Assembly (NCBI RefSeq): GCF_000321225.1
Contig: NW_004451890.1
Coordinates: forward strand, 124,001-188,000
Direction: 5' to 3'
From: Odobenus rosmarus divergens
Taxonomy: Eukaryota; Chordata; Mammalia; Carnivora; Odobenidae
DNA length: 64,000 nt
Below are positions 22,921 to 35,530 of this stretch, piece by piece (positions within the stretch are counted from its first letter, which is position 1; each line of letters starts with the position of its first letter). Below the pieces are notes generated by a model that saw nothing but the letters and a program-made list of their open reading frames with translations, was not told the origin of the DNA and made no database searches. A program made the position numbers and the translations under genes.

Positions 22921-23654
22921 CATGTTACTCTCTGAGGTCACTCTCCTTTTGCAATCCATTTACCTGGCCACAGTTTGCATCTCGCTCTAGATCTCAGGGC
23001 AGTTGTGGTCTAATACGTAAATGTACTTAAGGAAGTTAGGCCCCGTGAAAAAATTACAATGCCAGGTAAGAGAAAACCCCCAGATGGCAACCACTGAAGT
23101 ATTTTCCAGAAAGGAAATCTGTTGGTAGGCTGAAGAGCTTTTAAGAGAGTTAAATCATTCAGTATATCAGAAAACTGCCCAGATCTTGCAGTCATGACTG
23201 AGAGACCATGGAAAACCCAAAAGAAAACAAAAGAAGCAAATATGACTTTCCATACTCCTTCAGCAGATCATGGAGCTGGCTGTATAGTGACTAGTTAGGT
23301 GGGTCACAGGTGCTCAGGCCAAACCACTCTTCCAAGAGTCACTGAGATGGAGAAAAACTTAGATTGCGGCTCTTGTTGGTGGAAGAGAAAAGCTTCACCA
23401 TCCAGAAACAGGAAGGCTGGGTGAGGATGGGAAGACCACATTTTTACCACCTGTGCCCTGGAGCAAAGAGGTGTCTTAAGGCCCTCTATCAGTACCAGCA
23501 CAGATAGCATAATAGGATAGAAAAAAACTTGGAATGGGAGTTAGGAGACTTGAGTTCTGATCATCAAAAATTGTCTGCATCCCTAGAATTTGCCAATACA
23601 TTATATATAATAATAATGCTTTAGTAATGGCAATCCCCATCTTTTTTTGATAAT
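22921..23654. other. single-copy sequence
   Basis: Nothing recognised; possibly a degraded MIR trace near 23530-23580. Confidence 0.35.
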
Positions 23655-23905
23655 GCTTCATGACTTCAAAAACTCTTTCATCTATACTATCTTATTTGAG
23701 CCTTATCAAAATTGTGTGAAGTGGTTAGGCATATGCTAGTATATATACTTGTTCTAACTTAAAAGATAGGAAAGTGATAGGTATTATTTATCACTATGAA
23801 AGAGGAGGGAAAAAGAGGCTCAGGGTAGGAAGTGACTTGCTCATAGTCACACTAGCAGATAGGAAGAGCTCAAACACAAATCAGACCTAACTGCTCTTTT
23901 CAAAA
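23655..23905 (-). repeat. MIR, antisense
   Basis: 'ctatcttatttgagccttat', 'gaaagaggagggaaaaagag', 'gctcagggtaggaagtgact' and 'gctcatagtcacactagcag' follow the reversed MIR order, with an expansion in the middle. Confidence 0.65.
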
Positions 23906-24589
23906 CTCTGATCTATTTTTAGAGGATGATACCTGCCCTAAATTACCTTTGTGAGACTCAACTGCAATAATGCTTCTGAAACTGCTTTGAAGAATGTAAA
24001 CTCACTGTATAGTGTTAAATTTCTACAGTCTCTGATGGGTGTGCAAATGTTCTACTTCCTACATAGCTGGGTTCAGTAGGGACCAGAGGCATTCATTCCT
24101 AGCTCCACAAGGCATCCTGTTATCTTTTCTGAAAGCAAATGCTAAAGATGAGGCCTCATCTACAGAAGAATGCAGAGAGAAAGAAAAATACAATAAAAAT
24201 GACAAATAGATATTGGATAAAGACATAAACACTGCAAGAAAGCAAATCACTGCTGTCCTCCTCTTAACAGAGAGAAAATGCTGAACAACACCCAAAGAGG
24301 AGAAATTGGAAGGATGGAGAGAGATACCAGAGATGATGATGGAATCTCTGACTACACTTCAAATTCTCATGGCTGATATTAAACACGACAGTTAGAGAGA
24401 TGATGAGCTGGGACTGTTGACAGCTGAAAGCAGTGTCTCCTAGGATTACGTTCAACAGCACAGAGAGGTCTGACCTCGGATGAGCATCAGAGGAGCACAG
24501 AGGGAGCTTGTGAGCCTGGCTGTTGGCATATGTGTGTGTTTATGTGTATGTATGTGAGAGGTGCTCCTCTATCCACTCTTTCATCTATC
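23906..24589. other. single-copy sequence
   Basis: GA-rich in part, with a short TG-rich stretch near 24525-24560. No gene seen. Confidence 0.35.
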
Positions 24590-24860
24590 CAACTATTTAC
24601 ATCTCTTCATTCAGTCATCATCATCTCTGTTTGCTGGGCACTGGGCTAAGTACTGGGGTTACAAAGATGAAAGACAGGGGTTCCTGCCATCCAGAAGCTC
24701 ATAGTGTGGGGAAGGAGAAAAAGAGGTAAACACGTGATCACTGCACATATATGTGCTATAAGACACATAAGGGAGGGTGCTGTGGGTCCTCAGATGAAGG
24801 CCACCAAAGCCAGACTGGGTGGGAGTAGGACAGGGGAGAGAGACAGGGTATGGAAACAGG
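24590..24860 (+). repeat. ancient MIR/L2-class repeat
   Basis: 'gctgggcactgggctaagta', 'ggggttacaaagatgaaaga', 'ccatccagaagctcatagtg' and 'gtaaacacgtgatcactgca' match the same old family as at 4961 and 16400, here better preserved. Confidence 0.6.
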
Positions 24861-25461
24861 AAAAGCTCCTGTGCAGGGCACTGATTACACACCAGTTGCT
24901 TACAGCATCCAGAGGCTCACTTTCTGAATCACTACTACCACCCAAGAGTATAAATGGGGAGGTTTCTCCAACCCAGACTATGCTGATGGCCACTTGCTAT
25001 TTGAATACAAACTTCTTCCTACTCCTTGCCCCTACCATGTAGAACTCTGCTTCACCAACAAATCAAAATAATCAAAATAATTTTATCATTATGGATAATT
25101 TTCATAATCAAAATATTATTACAGCTTTCTCCAGGTGCTCTCCTCTACCACTGCCCATTAGTTCAAAGATCTTCTTCCAAGACTCAGGCATGTGAGGCAT
25201 CTGGTCCACTACTGTGAGCCACTCTACTAATCATATCAGCAGCAGCAGCTGAAGCTGCAGCTCATCCCACTTATGACACCTCTTCTGGTCTCACGGGAGA
25301 AAAGAGAACCTTTTCTGTTTGGGCTATGGATCACCATGTTTGGCTTCTGATTAAAGCCATACTAAATTTGCAGGTATATTTCCTACCAAAATAGCTAAGG
25401 GAAGTTGGTTTTAGCTGTAGGACTTCTCTGTTCTGTAGTACCTGTTCTTTGTAACTCTTCT
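24861..25461. other. single-copy sequence
   Basis: Includes a short (CAG)n-like patch near 25238-25262; nothing else recognised. Confidence 0.35.
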
Positions 25462-25482
25462 CAATCGTGACTCCTTTTTCAC

Positions 25483-25669
25483 TAAAGATTTTAATTATTT
25501 ATTTGAGAGAGAGAGAGAAAGAGGGAGAGAAAGCACGAGTGTGGGGAGGAGCAGAGGGAGAGGGAGAAGCAGACTCCCCACTGAGCAGGGATCCTGACAT
25601 GGGGCTTGATCCCAGGACCCCAAGATCATGACCTAAGCCAAAGGCAGATGATTAACCAACATGAGCCAT
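25483..25669 (-). mobile_element. CAN-SINE, antisense, with 21-bp target duplication
   Basis: Reversed body plus degraded head ('caacatgagccat'). Flanks 25462-25482 and 25670-25690 match at 19 of 21 positions (core 'gactccttt[t/g]tcac'), fixing both ends. Confidence 0.93.
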
Positions 25670-25690
25670 CAATCATGACTCCTTTGTCAC

Positions 25691-27304
25691 CTCTGTCTCC
25701 TGTCTCTGACCCTGGGTTTCCTTATGGACTCTACCTCTACACGGGATATCTTAGGTCCTTTTAGCTTTCCTATCCCATTAGACTCATTATCCCATTAGAC
25801 ATTCATCCCAAATTCTTTGATACTTTGTTCTAATCTTTATTTTTCCCTCTATATCATTATTTCAATCAATGAAAAATTTTGCATCTTCCCAATTCTGCCC
25901 TTATGTAGCTCAGTAGAAGAGCCCCCCTTCTTTCTGGCCCAGTGGGTTAACAACCTACCTCTCTACATACTATTCCTATACATCAAATATTGACCTTCAT
26001 CACACATTTAAAAAAATAAAGCCCCATACATGTAGCTTAAGAAGATATTACCTTCTTTTTGTTGAAATGGGTTGATGATCAGTTTGCCAAAAAAGCAATT
26101 TGGCTGCAACCAGTCCCTCACTAATCAATTTGTCTAGTTGGCCTAAAATTCAAATCTTTTAAAAAGATTCTTTATATCCCTTTAAGGATCTCATTTTATA
26201 AAAATATTTCTGCCACATATAGTAGTTTTTGAGGTAATTTAAATCGATTTTCCAAAAAGGTATTTCCAAGTTCATTTCATAGTTTTGATAAGTACACATC
26301 ATATTTGCATAATTTTGTGAATGGTAAATTATTTTGAATCCTTGAGTACTGTTTTACACTTTGAGTACTGATTTTATTTGTAGATATCAGAAGAACTTTA
26401 GCTAGATTGCCTAAGAACTTTATTTTTCAAAGTTCTTTTCTCAAAATAAATATTTACTAAATTTGCACAAAACTGATTTTTCAAAACTTTTTATTACTAA
26501 TAAGCAGCTGATAAAGAACCCAGCCCTCCCCAATTTGCTATCATTTGTGGGGGAAGAGTACCATTTCCTCTAGGTGCTCATTCTCTTCCCAGCTCATGTC
26601 ACCAGGTATCCAGTCGGTCACATGTTGTGTGGGGACCTGGAGTGACTTTACAAAGAGGAACAGACTGCAGTTCATGTGTGTTGGCCCATTTATGGAATTT
26701 CAGTTGGATGGACATAGACTAAAAGTACAAATCATTTAGGGCCTTGAAAAGCTATTGACCTGTTGAATCTGGGTTGAGATAAAAGAAAGACAAAACAAAT
26801 TTTTTTCTGGAGGAATATTTTTGAATGTATTTTTACAGCAGGTGTACAAATTTCTAGGGCTAAATTGTCCTCCAAGTACATTTTAATGGGGCCATTTGTG
26901 TCCTACTTGTCACAAATCAGAGGAAACTTGACATTTGTTTTACTTAAAGCTCTCTTGCATTGTGTTGCTCCTTCAATTGATTCTCAATTTCCCCTAAAGC
27001 ACTTTCCAGATTTAGCAGGTCCCCCGTGGCTGTGCACAGATAAGTCAACTTTCCCCAGTCTCTTGTTTCTGTGTATAGGAAATCAAATATGAAGACTCAC
27101 AAAGAACTTCCAGTTGTGAGTACACAAATTGGTCATAGAAATTAATCTTCTTGCATTAAAACAATATTGAGTTAAAAAACTTAAAATATAGCTACATATA
27201 TTGGCACAATGACTCCCAGAGAGGTAAGGAGATGAAAAATATGAACAAGAGATAAAAGGAGAAATTATAGAGGCAATTCAAAATCTGTGTAATAGAAATT
27301 CCAT
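25691..27304. other. AT-rich unclassified sequence
   Basis: No family recognised. 25771-25806 is a 17-bp tandem doublet beginning tatcccattagac. A short inverted repeat aagaacttt…aaagttctt lies near 26413-26437. Could be very old repeat or conserved non-coding DNA. Confidence 0.4.
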
Positions 27305-27460
27305 GGGGCACCTGGTTGGCTCAGTCAGTAGATTGTTGGACCCTTGATCTTGGGGTCATGAGTTTGAGCCCTACATTGGGGGCAGAGATTACTTAAACAA
27401 ATGGCTTGAACAAGTAAAGGGAACCTTAAAATAAATAAATAAACCAACCAACAAACAAAG
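27305..27460 (+). mobile_element. CAN-SINE, internally deleted
   Basis: Head 'ggggcacctggttggctcag'. It lacks most of the CT-rich tract and ends in an (AAAT)n/(AAAC)n tail. Lies 40 bp upstream of a second SINE in the same orientation. Confidence 0.85.
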
Positions 27461-27499
27461 CAAACACCTGTGTAACTCCCACCCTTTAAAAACAAAAAA

Positions 27500-27691
27500 G
27501 GGACACCTGGGTGGCTCAGATGGTTAAGCATCTGCCTTCGGATCAGGTCATGATCTCCAAGTCCTGGGATCGAGTCCCATGTCAGGCTCCCAGGTCAGCG
27601 GGGAGTCTGCTTCTCCTTCTCCCTCTCCCTCTCCCCTTGCTTGTTCTCTGTCTCTCTCTCAGATGAATAAATAAAATCTTTTAAAAAAAAA
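27500..27691 (+). mobile_element. CAN-SINE
   Basis: Head 'ggacacctgggtggctcaga', 'catctgccttcggatcaggt', long CT-rich tract, tail 'ataaataaaatcttttaaaa'. Confidence 0.93.
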
Positions 27692-27699
27692 TTCCAGAA

Positions 27700-29480
27700 G
27701 TAAAGAACGGTGGAGATGTAATAGTTAAGGGGAAATTTGCAGACCTGAATAGATATGGAAGTCTGCAGACTGAGGAAGAATTCAGAAACCAAAGTGGATA
27801 AATTAAACATTCTATATTTAGGAACACTGTAGGGGATTTTCAGATCATAAATGAAAAACTCTTAAAATCAACTAGAAAGAAAATCAGATTACCTACAGAG
27901 AAATGATAACTATATTGATAGCAATATCCGATCAACAATGAAAGATGGGCAAAGACAATGAAATAGTGTCTTCAAAATGCTAATTATCTTATCCAATACC
28001 GAAAATCAACCACATGTATAACAAAAATCTAGGAACTAAGAGTAAAAGCGAACATTCTAACTTGACAAAATTGTCAAGCAAACATTATATTTAATGGAGA
28101 TATTTTAGACACATTTTTGGGGGGACCTGGAATTCACAGATGACTGCTATCACTAATGGTCCTGGCTGATGTTGCATGGAAAGAGAAGAAATAGGACTTA
28201 AAGAATTAGAACAGGGTAAAACTGTCAATATTCACAAATAAGATGATTGTCTGTATAGAAAGTGCACAAATTAATAGACAAAATTTTGTAATTCAGGTGA
28301 ATATAAATCCAAGGTCACTGGATAAAAGATCATCTTATAAAAGTATGTCAAGAAAATATTCAAAATAAAATGAGCTCACAAGAATCACAAAAATGATAAA
28401 ACATCAAGGATTTTACAATAAGCATACAAAATTTGATGAAGAAAATAGAAATATATTAAAGGACACAGAGGAAGTTCTGAAAAGATGCAAAAATCTTACA
28501 TATTCTTGGCTGAGATGTGATAAAAGTATTATAAGGGTACTGATTACAACTTAATTTATAAATTCAATTTTAATAAAAATGTCAGCTGTATTTTTTAAGG
28601 AATTGATCAATTTATTTGGAAATATTTATAAATGAGTTTCACACATAGCTAAGCCAACTTAGAAAAACAGCAAGAAGAAGATTTTCCTTACAAGATATCT
28701 CGTAAGTACCTCACAAAGCCACATCAATGAGAACTACCGGTATGGCACTCCTGCAAGAAAAGCCAAATAGAACAATGGAACCAGATAGGGCCTCAGAGGC
28801 CCACTTGATAGACACCTGGAGAGCCTATGAGGATAGAATTGTTGGCAAACCTGGCTCACATATGAAGAAAATAAAGTTGATCCCTATTTAAAAATATATA
28901 CAATGAGGACTTCCAGGTTAAGTAAAGATTTATAAGTGAAAGGTAAATAATTAATTTAATCACAATGATATTTGTGACCTGGGAGTTATTTAAAACCATT
29001 AAAATTTTAAAGGTAAAACATATGAAGTGAAACATTGACAGATTTGATTCACAGATTTTTAAGAATTTTTGTTTAAGGTAGGACAGACTGTGTGTAGTTA
29101 ATCTATGATTATGAAAAAAAGTCAAGGGATTAATATCCAAAATATATACCTATAAATCCACTTAAAAGTATTGAAACCCAAGAGAAATTGGATAAAAGAT
29201 GTGAACAGATAATTTACAGAAGACAGTCATTGCTAATCAGATAAATGACAAGTAATACAATGATAATCACTTTACATATATCAGGTAGGGAAATATTAAA
29301 GAGCTGGGTAAGTGTTAGCGGGGACATGAGAAAAGACAGACCAAGGACACACAATCACATGGAAAGATCTTAGAAACATGGTCCTGGGAAAAATGTGGAC
29401 TACAGAATGTCTTGCACAATATTATTTATGTAAATTAAAAATACATTCACCTTTTACAAAAACACATTAAAATAATACAC
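27700..29480 (+). mobile_element. old LINE-1 ORF2 remnant, sense
   Basis: The reverse-transcriptase part of ORF2 is still legible at DNA level: 'gcaaacattatatttaatgg', then 'aataagatgattgtctgtat' (the region of the catalytic FADD motif), 'gaattgatcaatttatttgg' and 'aaatagaacaatggaaccag'. It is shredded by indels, so no long frame survives. It is a dead copy of an old L1M-type element. Confidence 0.7.
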
Positions 29481-29659
29481 ATCAAACAAATTACAGCGGG
29501 AGTGGGAAATGACAATAAGGAATGAGGATAATGAGTACATACATATATGGGTTATACATATTACATTAAAGAACCTAGGGCTTTGAATGGGCTGATGGTG
29601 ATCCTACACCATAAAACAAGATATACTACTAACTCCCTGCCCTGGGCCCTTTTTATTCC

Positions 29660-29828
29660 CTTCTAATAAGGGTAACAAGTATACAAAAAGTAATAGAATT
29701 CATAACTACTAAAAAAAAGGGATAGAATAAAAAGAACTGTGGAATACTTTATAAAAGACAAGAAAGGAATGTAAAAACACAAATTAAAAAGCATAATAAT
29801 TTGAAGGCCCAAGATACAGTAATAGAAA
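29660..29828 (+). mobile_element. old LINE-1 fragment, sense (split by SINE)
   Basis: A-rich L1 sense sequence upstream of the SINE; its continuation after 30038 identifies it as ORF2. Confidence 0.5.
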
Positions 29829-29838
29829 TATACGAAAT

Positions 29839-30027
29839 CAGGGTGGCTCAGTCTGTTGAACATCTGACTCTTGGTTTTGGCTCAGGTCATGATCTCAGGG
29901 TGGTGAGATGGAGCCCCCTGTTGGGCTCCATGCTGAGTGTGATGTCTTCTTGAAATTCTCTCTCTCCAACTCCCTATGCCCCATCCCCCCTCTAAAATAA
30001 ATAAATAAATCTTTTTAAAAAAAGAAG
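29839..30027 (+). mobile_element. CAN-SINE, slightly 5'-truncated
   Basis: Begins directly at 'cagggtggctcagtctgttg', missing about 8 bp of head. It ends in (AAATA)n, AATCTTT and A-rich tail. Flanks 29829-29838 and 30028-30037 (tatac[g/c]aaat) are the target duplication. Confidence 0.92.
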
Positions 30028-30037
30028 TATACCAAAT

Positions 30038-30213
30038 TGATGTGAATAACACAGATAAATGGATTAAATGCTTCTGTTACAGATAGATTTTCAGAAGTAA
30101 AAAGAAATCGAGGTATATCCTACTTAGACACGGCAAAGACTCCTGAGACAGAAAAATTGAAAGTAAAGGAGGAAAAAGAGAAATATTAGGTAAAATGTTT
30201 ATCAAAGGAAAGC
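30038..30213 (+). mobile_element. old LINE-1 ORF2 (endonuclease-RT linker region), sense
   Basis: 'gataaatggattaaatgctt' and 'acagaaaaattgaaagtaaa' are typical of ORF2 between endonuclease and RT. Sequence stops at 'aaagctggtgt' and appears to resume beyond the antisense L1s at 32766. Confidence 0.6.
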
Positions 30214-31750
30214 TGGTGTAACAATTTTGTAAACAGCTTTATTGAGATGTAGTTGGCATATAATTAACTGCACATATTTAAAGTGTATAATTGGATAGAT
30301 TTCGACATATGCATATACCCATTAAACTGTCACCATAATCAAGATATGAACCCTCAAAAGTTTCCATGAGCCCCATCGTAATGTCTCCCTTCAGCCCCTC
30401 CACCTCCTGACAACCAATGATCCACTTTCTGTCACTACAGATTAGTCTGTATTTTTTGCAGAGTTTTCTATAAAATATATGTGCTGTCTTTTTTTTTAAA
30501 TGGCTGCTTTTACTCAGTGTAATTATTTTTGAGATTCAGCTACCGTTGTTAAAATTGATAGTTCATTCATTTTTATTGCTGAATAGTATTCCAGCACAAT
30601 TTGTTTAGTTATTTTGTCAATGGATATTTGAGTTCTTCCAGGTTTTCACTATTAAAAATAAAGCTATTGAGAATATTTATGTACAAGTTTTTGTGCAGAC
30701 ATATACTTTAAGATCTTTTGGGTAAATACCTCTGAATGGAATGGCTGGCACACAGGTGAATGTTTAACATTTTAAGAAATCGAAAATCTATTTTTTTTAA
30801 TATTTTGTTTATTTATTTGACAGATAGAGACATAGTGACAGAGGGAACACAAGCAGGGGGAGTGGGAGAAACAGGCTTCCCACCGAGCAGGGAGCCTGAC
30901 GTGGGGCTCAATCCCAGGACCCTGGGACCATGACCTGAGCCGAAGGCAGACACTGAACGACTGAGCCACCCAGGCGACCCTCGAAAAACTATTTTCTAAA
31001 ATGCTTGTCATTTTACCATTTACATTCCCAAGAGCAGTGTCTGAATGTTTCAGCTCCTCCGTATTCTTGCCAACACTTGGTACAACCAATTATTTAATTT
31101 AGTTGTTCTAACAAGTAGGTAGGGGTATCTTATTGTGGTTTAATTTGCATTTCCCTAAGGACTAATGATGTTGACCATCTTTTCGTGTGCTTATTTGCCA
31201 TCTATGTGTTTTCTTTGGTAAAGTCCCTGTCTGTTCAAATCTTTCATTGTACTTTTAAAATCAAGTTTTGTTATTACTGAGTTTTGGGAGTTCTTATGTA
31301 TTTTGGATACAAGCCCTTCATGTTTTGCAAATATTTTCCTTCTACTCTGTGGCTTGTCTTTTCATTCTTAATGGTACCTTTTTCAGAACAGATTTTCAAA
31401 TATTTGATGAAGATCAGTTCATTAGTTTTCTCTTCTTTTATGGATGCTTTTGGCATCATATTCAATACATTTTTGCCTAACTGAATTTTTCTCTCTCTGT
31501 TTTCTTCTAGAAATTTTATAGTTTTAGATCTCACTTTAAGGTCATTTTCTGTACCCAGTGCAAGATAGGGATCAAAGTTTGCTTTTGCTTCGCATATGGA
31601 TATCCAATTCTTCCAACACCATTCCATGAGAAGACTATTCTCTGAGCACTGAATTGCTTTTGCACCTTTGTCAAAATGAGCTGTTTATTTAAATCTGGAT
31701 CTGTATCTGGACTCTATTCCGTTCCATTGATCTATCTATCTAACTTGACA
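30214..31750 (-). mobile_element. LINE-1 3' half, antisense, SINE inserted within
   Basis: The minus strand carries the 3' UTR and the C-terminal part of ORF2. The minus-strand frame 31274-31627 translates to recognisable L1 ORF2 C-terminus (DLKVRSKTIKFLEEN, PKYIRTPKTQ region). It carries disruptions upstream, so it is dead. Left-hand 'agctttattgagatgtagtt' is the 3' UTR. Confidence 0.85.
30795..30980 (-). mobile_element. CAN-SINE, antisense, inserted in L1
   Basis: Reversed body with the arctoid-style 'actgaacgactgagccaccc' end. Flanks 30780-30794 and 30981-30995 (tcgaaaa[t/a]ctatttt) match at 14 of 15 positions, splitting the host L1 cleanly. Confidence 0.95.
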
Positions 31751-32765
31751 GCAGTGCAAACTTACTAATCATTTCTGCTATTTCTAATCTGCCATTAATC
31801 TCATACAATGTATTTTTCATTTCACAAATTGTAGTTTTCATCTGTAGTCGTTCAGTGTGTATCTTTTATATATCTTCCACGATTCTACTTTACTTTTTGA
31901 ACATGTAGAATACAATTATAGTTGTTACAACATCTTGTCTGCTAATTCTAACATACCATGTTCTCAATTGGTTTACTTTGACTAGTTCTTCTCTTCAGTT
32001 TGGGTTTACATTTTTTTTTTTTTTTGTTACTTCTCAGGCCTTGTGATTTCTTTTTTCTTGGATGCCAAATACTATAAATTTTACCTTGAGTCTTGGCTAG
32101 TTTTGCAGTCCTATAATAGCTTTGAGCTTTGTTCTTGAATACAATTAAGTTACCTTGAAACAGTTTGGTCCTTTTGGATCTCACTTTAAATCTTTGTTAG
32201 GAGGGAGCAGTAATTATTCACCACCACTGAAGAAAAAATACTTCGTGTTACTCCACCTAAAGACCCATAATTATGAAATTTTCCAGTCTGGCTAGTAGAA
32301 AACGGAACTCTTCCCTGTCCTTTTGAGTTTTGGTCACTGTTCCCCAGCCTCAGGTGCTTTTTTGCATGCCTATCCTGTTCAGTCTCCAGCTGAATACTCA
32401 AGAGGAACCCTGGAAGATCTGTGGAGTTCTCTTTTTGTGCAGCTCTTCAGTATTGTCCTGTAAACTCCAGCCACCTTGTTCTCCCCTGACTTGTGGCTCT
32501 GTTGCTTTTACTCAGAGTGTCTGTCAAACTACCTGGGTTCTTCCTCCCTGCATTACATCCTGGAAATTCTCAAGTCAGTAAGCTGGACCAATTTCTCACT
32601 CCATTTGTTTCCCATCTATCAGGGATCGCTATTCTCCATTGCCTGCTGTGTAGTGGTTTGAAAATTATTGCTTCGCTCTTTTGTTTGTTTTGTGTTTTTG
32701 TTTTTGTTTTTTTCAGGAAGGATGGTAAAATCCAATCATTGTTACTTCTTCTTGGTGGGAAGTAG
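31751..32765 (-). mobile_element. older LINE-1 3' UTR region, antisense
   Basis: 'ccattaatctcatacaatgt', 'cttgtctgctaattctaaca', 'ggccttgtgatttctttttt' and 'ggatgccaaatactataaat' are the reversed 3' UTR of an old L1M. It lies beside the previous copy in the same orientation. Confidence 0.7.
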
Positions 32766-33260
32766 AAGTCTTGATATAATAATATTAATAAAAGAAAAAA
32801 ATGGACTCTACTAAAAATAAATATGATGTAGAATAAGTAAGTTCATCACAAAAAATAAATAATTCACCAAGAAATATGAAATTCAGAATATCAAAGAATT
32901 GCGATCATAGAGCGCAAATTCCACAATGCAATAGACTTAAAAATTATTAACAAAAATTAGCCTCACATAATCCCCCAAGATATTGGTACATAATCTGAGA
33001 ATTTGGGGGTAGAGACCGATGTTTGAGGATGAAAGGATTAATATTGAGAAGATACAAAAAATTTGTATAAATCGATATTAAAACCATATAGGAAAATAGG
33101 CACAGAATTTAGCAGGCATTTCATAAAAGAAGAAACCTGATTGACCAATAAATGTGAAAATGTGCTCAGTTTCACATTAATTAGAGCCATGCAAATTAGA
33201 GCAACAGTGACTCTATGGTGTATCTAGCACATTTGACACCTGGAACATACGATTTTTTAA
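32766..33260 (+). mobile_element. old LINE-1 ORF2, sense, continuation of the interrupted host
   Basis: 'aaaaatggactctactaaaa', 'cagcaggcatttcataaaag', 'aagaaacctgattgaccaat' and 'gccatgcaaattagagcaac' are ORF2 sense sequence of the same kind as 30038-30213, so the antisense L1s appear to sit inside it. Confidence 0.6.
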
Positions 33261-35419
33261 CATCCTTCCCTCTATGCAACATAATCATTTTCAGTGACAG
33301 TCACAAAATGAAGCTCTATGTGATGGTGAAGGCGCTACATATTTCAAAATAGATATTGATTTGCTGTCCCTTATTTGGTTCTTTTTTTATTGTTCTTTGT
33401 TGAGCTTCACTAGGCCAATGTCATTTTATGTTAGTTCCCCACTTCAAATTTCTTTGCAAAATGCAGAGTAATCATGAAAAAATACTACGCTTACTTCTAG
33501 GTCCTCCATGTTCCCACCAGACAAAAACAAACAAGCAAAAAACAAAAAGCCACAACTATTTATTCTGCACTTTTATACCTACCTAGTAGTTTGAACTTTG
33601 ATCCTTTGATGATAGTCTGATACAATAATATTTAATGTACATTACTGTCTAATAAGTTATGATTAAACTTACTTTTTCTCTTAATTCATGTTCTAGTTTT
33701 AAACAGTTACTTAACATGAGTAAATTTCAGTCTTAAAGATACTGTTCAGATCCAGTAAGACATTTCATGCTTTACATTGTTTTATTGTTTTAAATATTAA
33801 ACACAAATAAATACTCCAAGTGGTCACATAGAATAACAAAACTGAAATTACTCATATTCTCTTTCTTTGCTTTATCTAGCATTGTGCTATCCTTATTTAT
33901 TCCAAATCTACTGTTTAAACATGAGACTATGTAGTGCCACAGGGGTTGGTGAGATGGTTTGTGCAGAAGCCAGTGCAAACATTCAGGCCATTATAAATCT
34001 ACTCTTGAAAGGAAGGTGGGTGGCTGAATTCATGTGTATTCAAGACCAACAGTATAACTGACAGTTCTCCAATTTAACTCTCATGTAAAATATAATGTGC
34101 ATTAAAAGGCAAAAAGTAAAAATGTGTTCATTTAGAGTTTACATAATCGATTGTTAAATTTCAACAATAACTGCCATAAGGTAGGTTTCTTCGCCTGGAG
34201 AAGTAGCGCAGATATTCGTAGGGACTTAAAAACGATCCAAAGCTGATGCCTTGCAAGTCTATGGATATGGAGTTAGGTAGGTGGCCTGTCTGAGAAGGGC
34301 AGTCCCATAGCCAGAAGGGACAGGCATAGCTGGGTCACTGGGGCAATGGTGTGGGCGAGCGACAATGGCCATGGCCGTGGTAACAGAATGGATGAGGACA
34401 CTCTGGCAGACAGAGCTCTAAAGTAATTATTATATCTGAAAGCCATTTAGGCATCTAGTAATATGACATCTCCAGATGGGGGAGACCAGCATTCTGGTCT
34501 AAAGGATACATGTTTTAAGTGGATTAAGAAATGAAATTGTATTAAATTAGGAAGGTGTAATTAACCCGAGGACCTTGGCTGCGGCAGAATATTGTCAGGG
34601 GGAAGAACTTAAAGAAACTTAGGGCACATTAGGCATACGGCTGAAAAAGCCAGGCAGCCCCATCTCCATGGGAGTATTGCCCTGTGAATGAATCTGGGTT
34701 TGTGGGGGGTATGAAGCATTGTGGAGGCTGCATCCAAGCTGCAGGCTCATGCTTTTTCAGATGACGACTTTCTAAAGCACCACCTCTGTATACATAGGAA
34801 ATGGCTATTTCTTTGCTTTACGATATTTGGAAATAATCCTCTCCAATTAGATACTGGACACAGATGCAGAGCAAGCTCCACATGAGCACCAGTCACAGAC
34901 CTCTGCTGGAATTCTACTACTGGGGTGTGGAGGAAACAGAGTAAACGGAGACCCTTCCCTGGGAGTTTGGGAGCCATCAAGTTCAAGGCATGGGGCAGGA
35001 AATAGATGACAAAGCCAGGACAGTTGGCTCATGTAAAGAGACTGTGGAGGAGAGCTCCAAGGCAGAGTGAGAGATAGCAAGTGAGAGATATTGAAAGCAA
35101 GAGCAAGGAAATGGGCACCAGGAAGAAGGCAGGAAGCTGGAAAGCCGTTGGACACCTGGGTCTGGGAGTGACCGAGTTCAGTGACTTCCTTGTGAGATGA
35201 AGATCCCTGAGCTGAGATGCAACGGGCCAAGGCAAATAGGATTCTGGAGAAGGTGGCAGCCAATGAGGAGGAGCACAAACAGGTAGACAGAAGGTGGCCT
35301 GGTCCCAGGGGCTGGGTAGCTTCCTCCTCTGTTGACTGCACTGTGGGCTTTTCCTCTACCACTTTCATTTCATCGTTGTACTCATCATCACCTGACCTGT
35401 TCCTTTTATCTCCTTATTT
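33261..35419. other. unclassified, mostly single-copy sequence
   Basis: AT-rich to about 34250, then more balanced. A 173-codon minus-strand frame (34847-35368) lacks any domain I recognise and overlaps plus-strand frames. Not called as a gene. Confidence 0.4.
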
Positions 35420-35530
35420 CTCTAACAAAGTGGGCAGGGAATTTTTTGGTCAATTCTGTTTACTGTTATATCTCCAAAACCTAAAGGGATAGTGCTCGGC
35501 ATTTGTTGAATGAATAAATGAACATATATT
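35420..35530 (+). repeat. L2 LINE 3' terminus, sense
   Basis: 'agtgggcagggaattttttg', 'ttatatctccaaaacctaaa' and 'gcatttgttgaatgaataaa' match the L2 end. Confidence 0.75.

Noticed and set aside
27305..27691. Two adjacent same-strand SINEs as a tandem duplication
   Set aside because: They differ in internal structure and tail, so two separate insertions are more likely.
31268..31484. Overlapping plus-strand hydrophobic frames resembling a small membrane protein
   Set aside because: They are the antisense of LINE-1 ORF2; the minus-strand frame 31274-31627 is recognisable ORF2 C-terminus.
34847..35368. 173-codon minus-strand frame with hydrophobic and Ser/Leu-rich composition
   Set aside because: No domain, overlaps plus-strand frames, no splice or promoter context; most likely chance.
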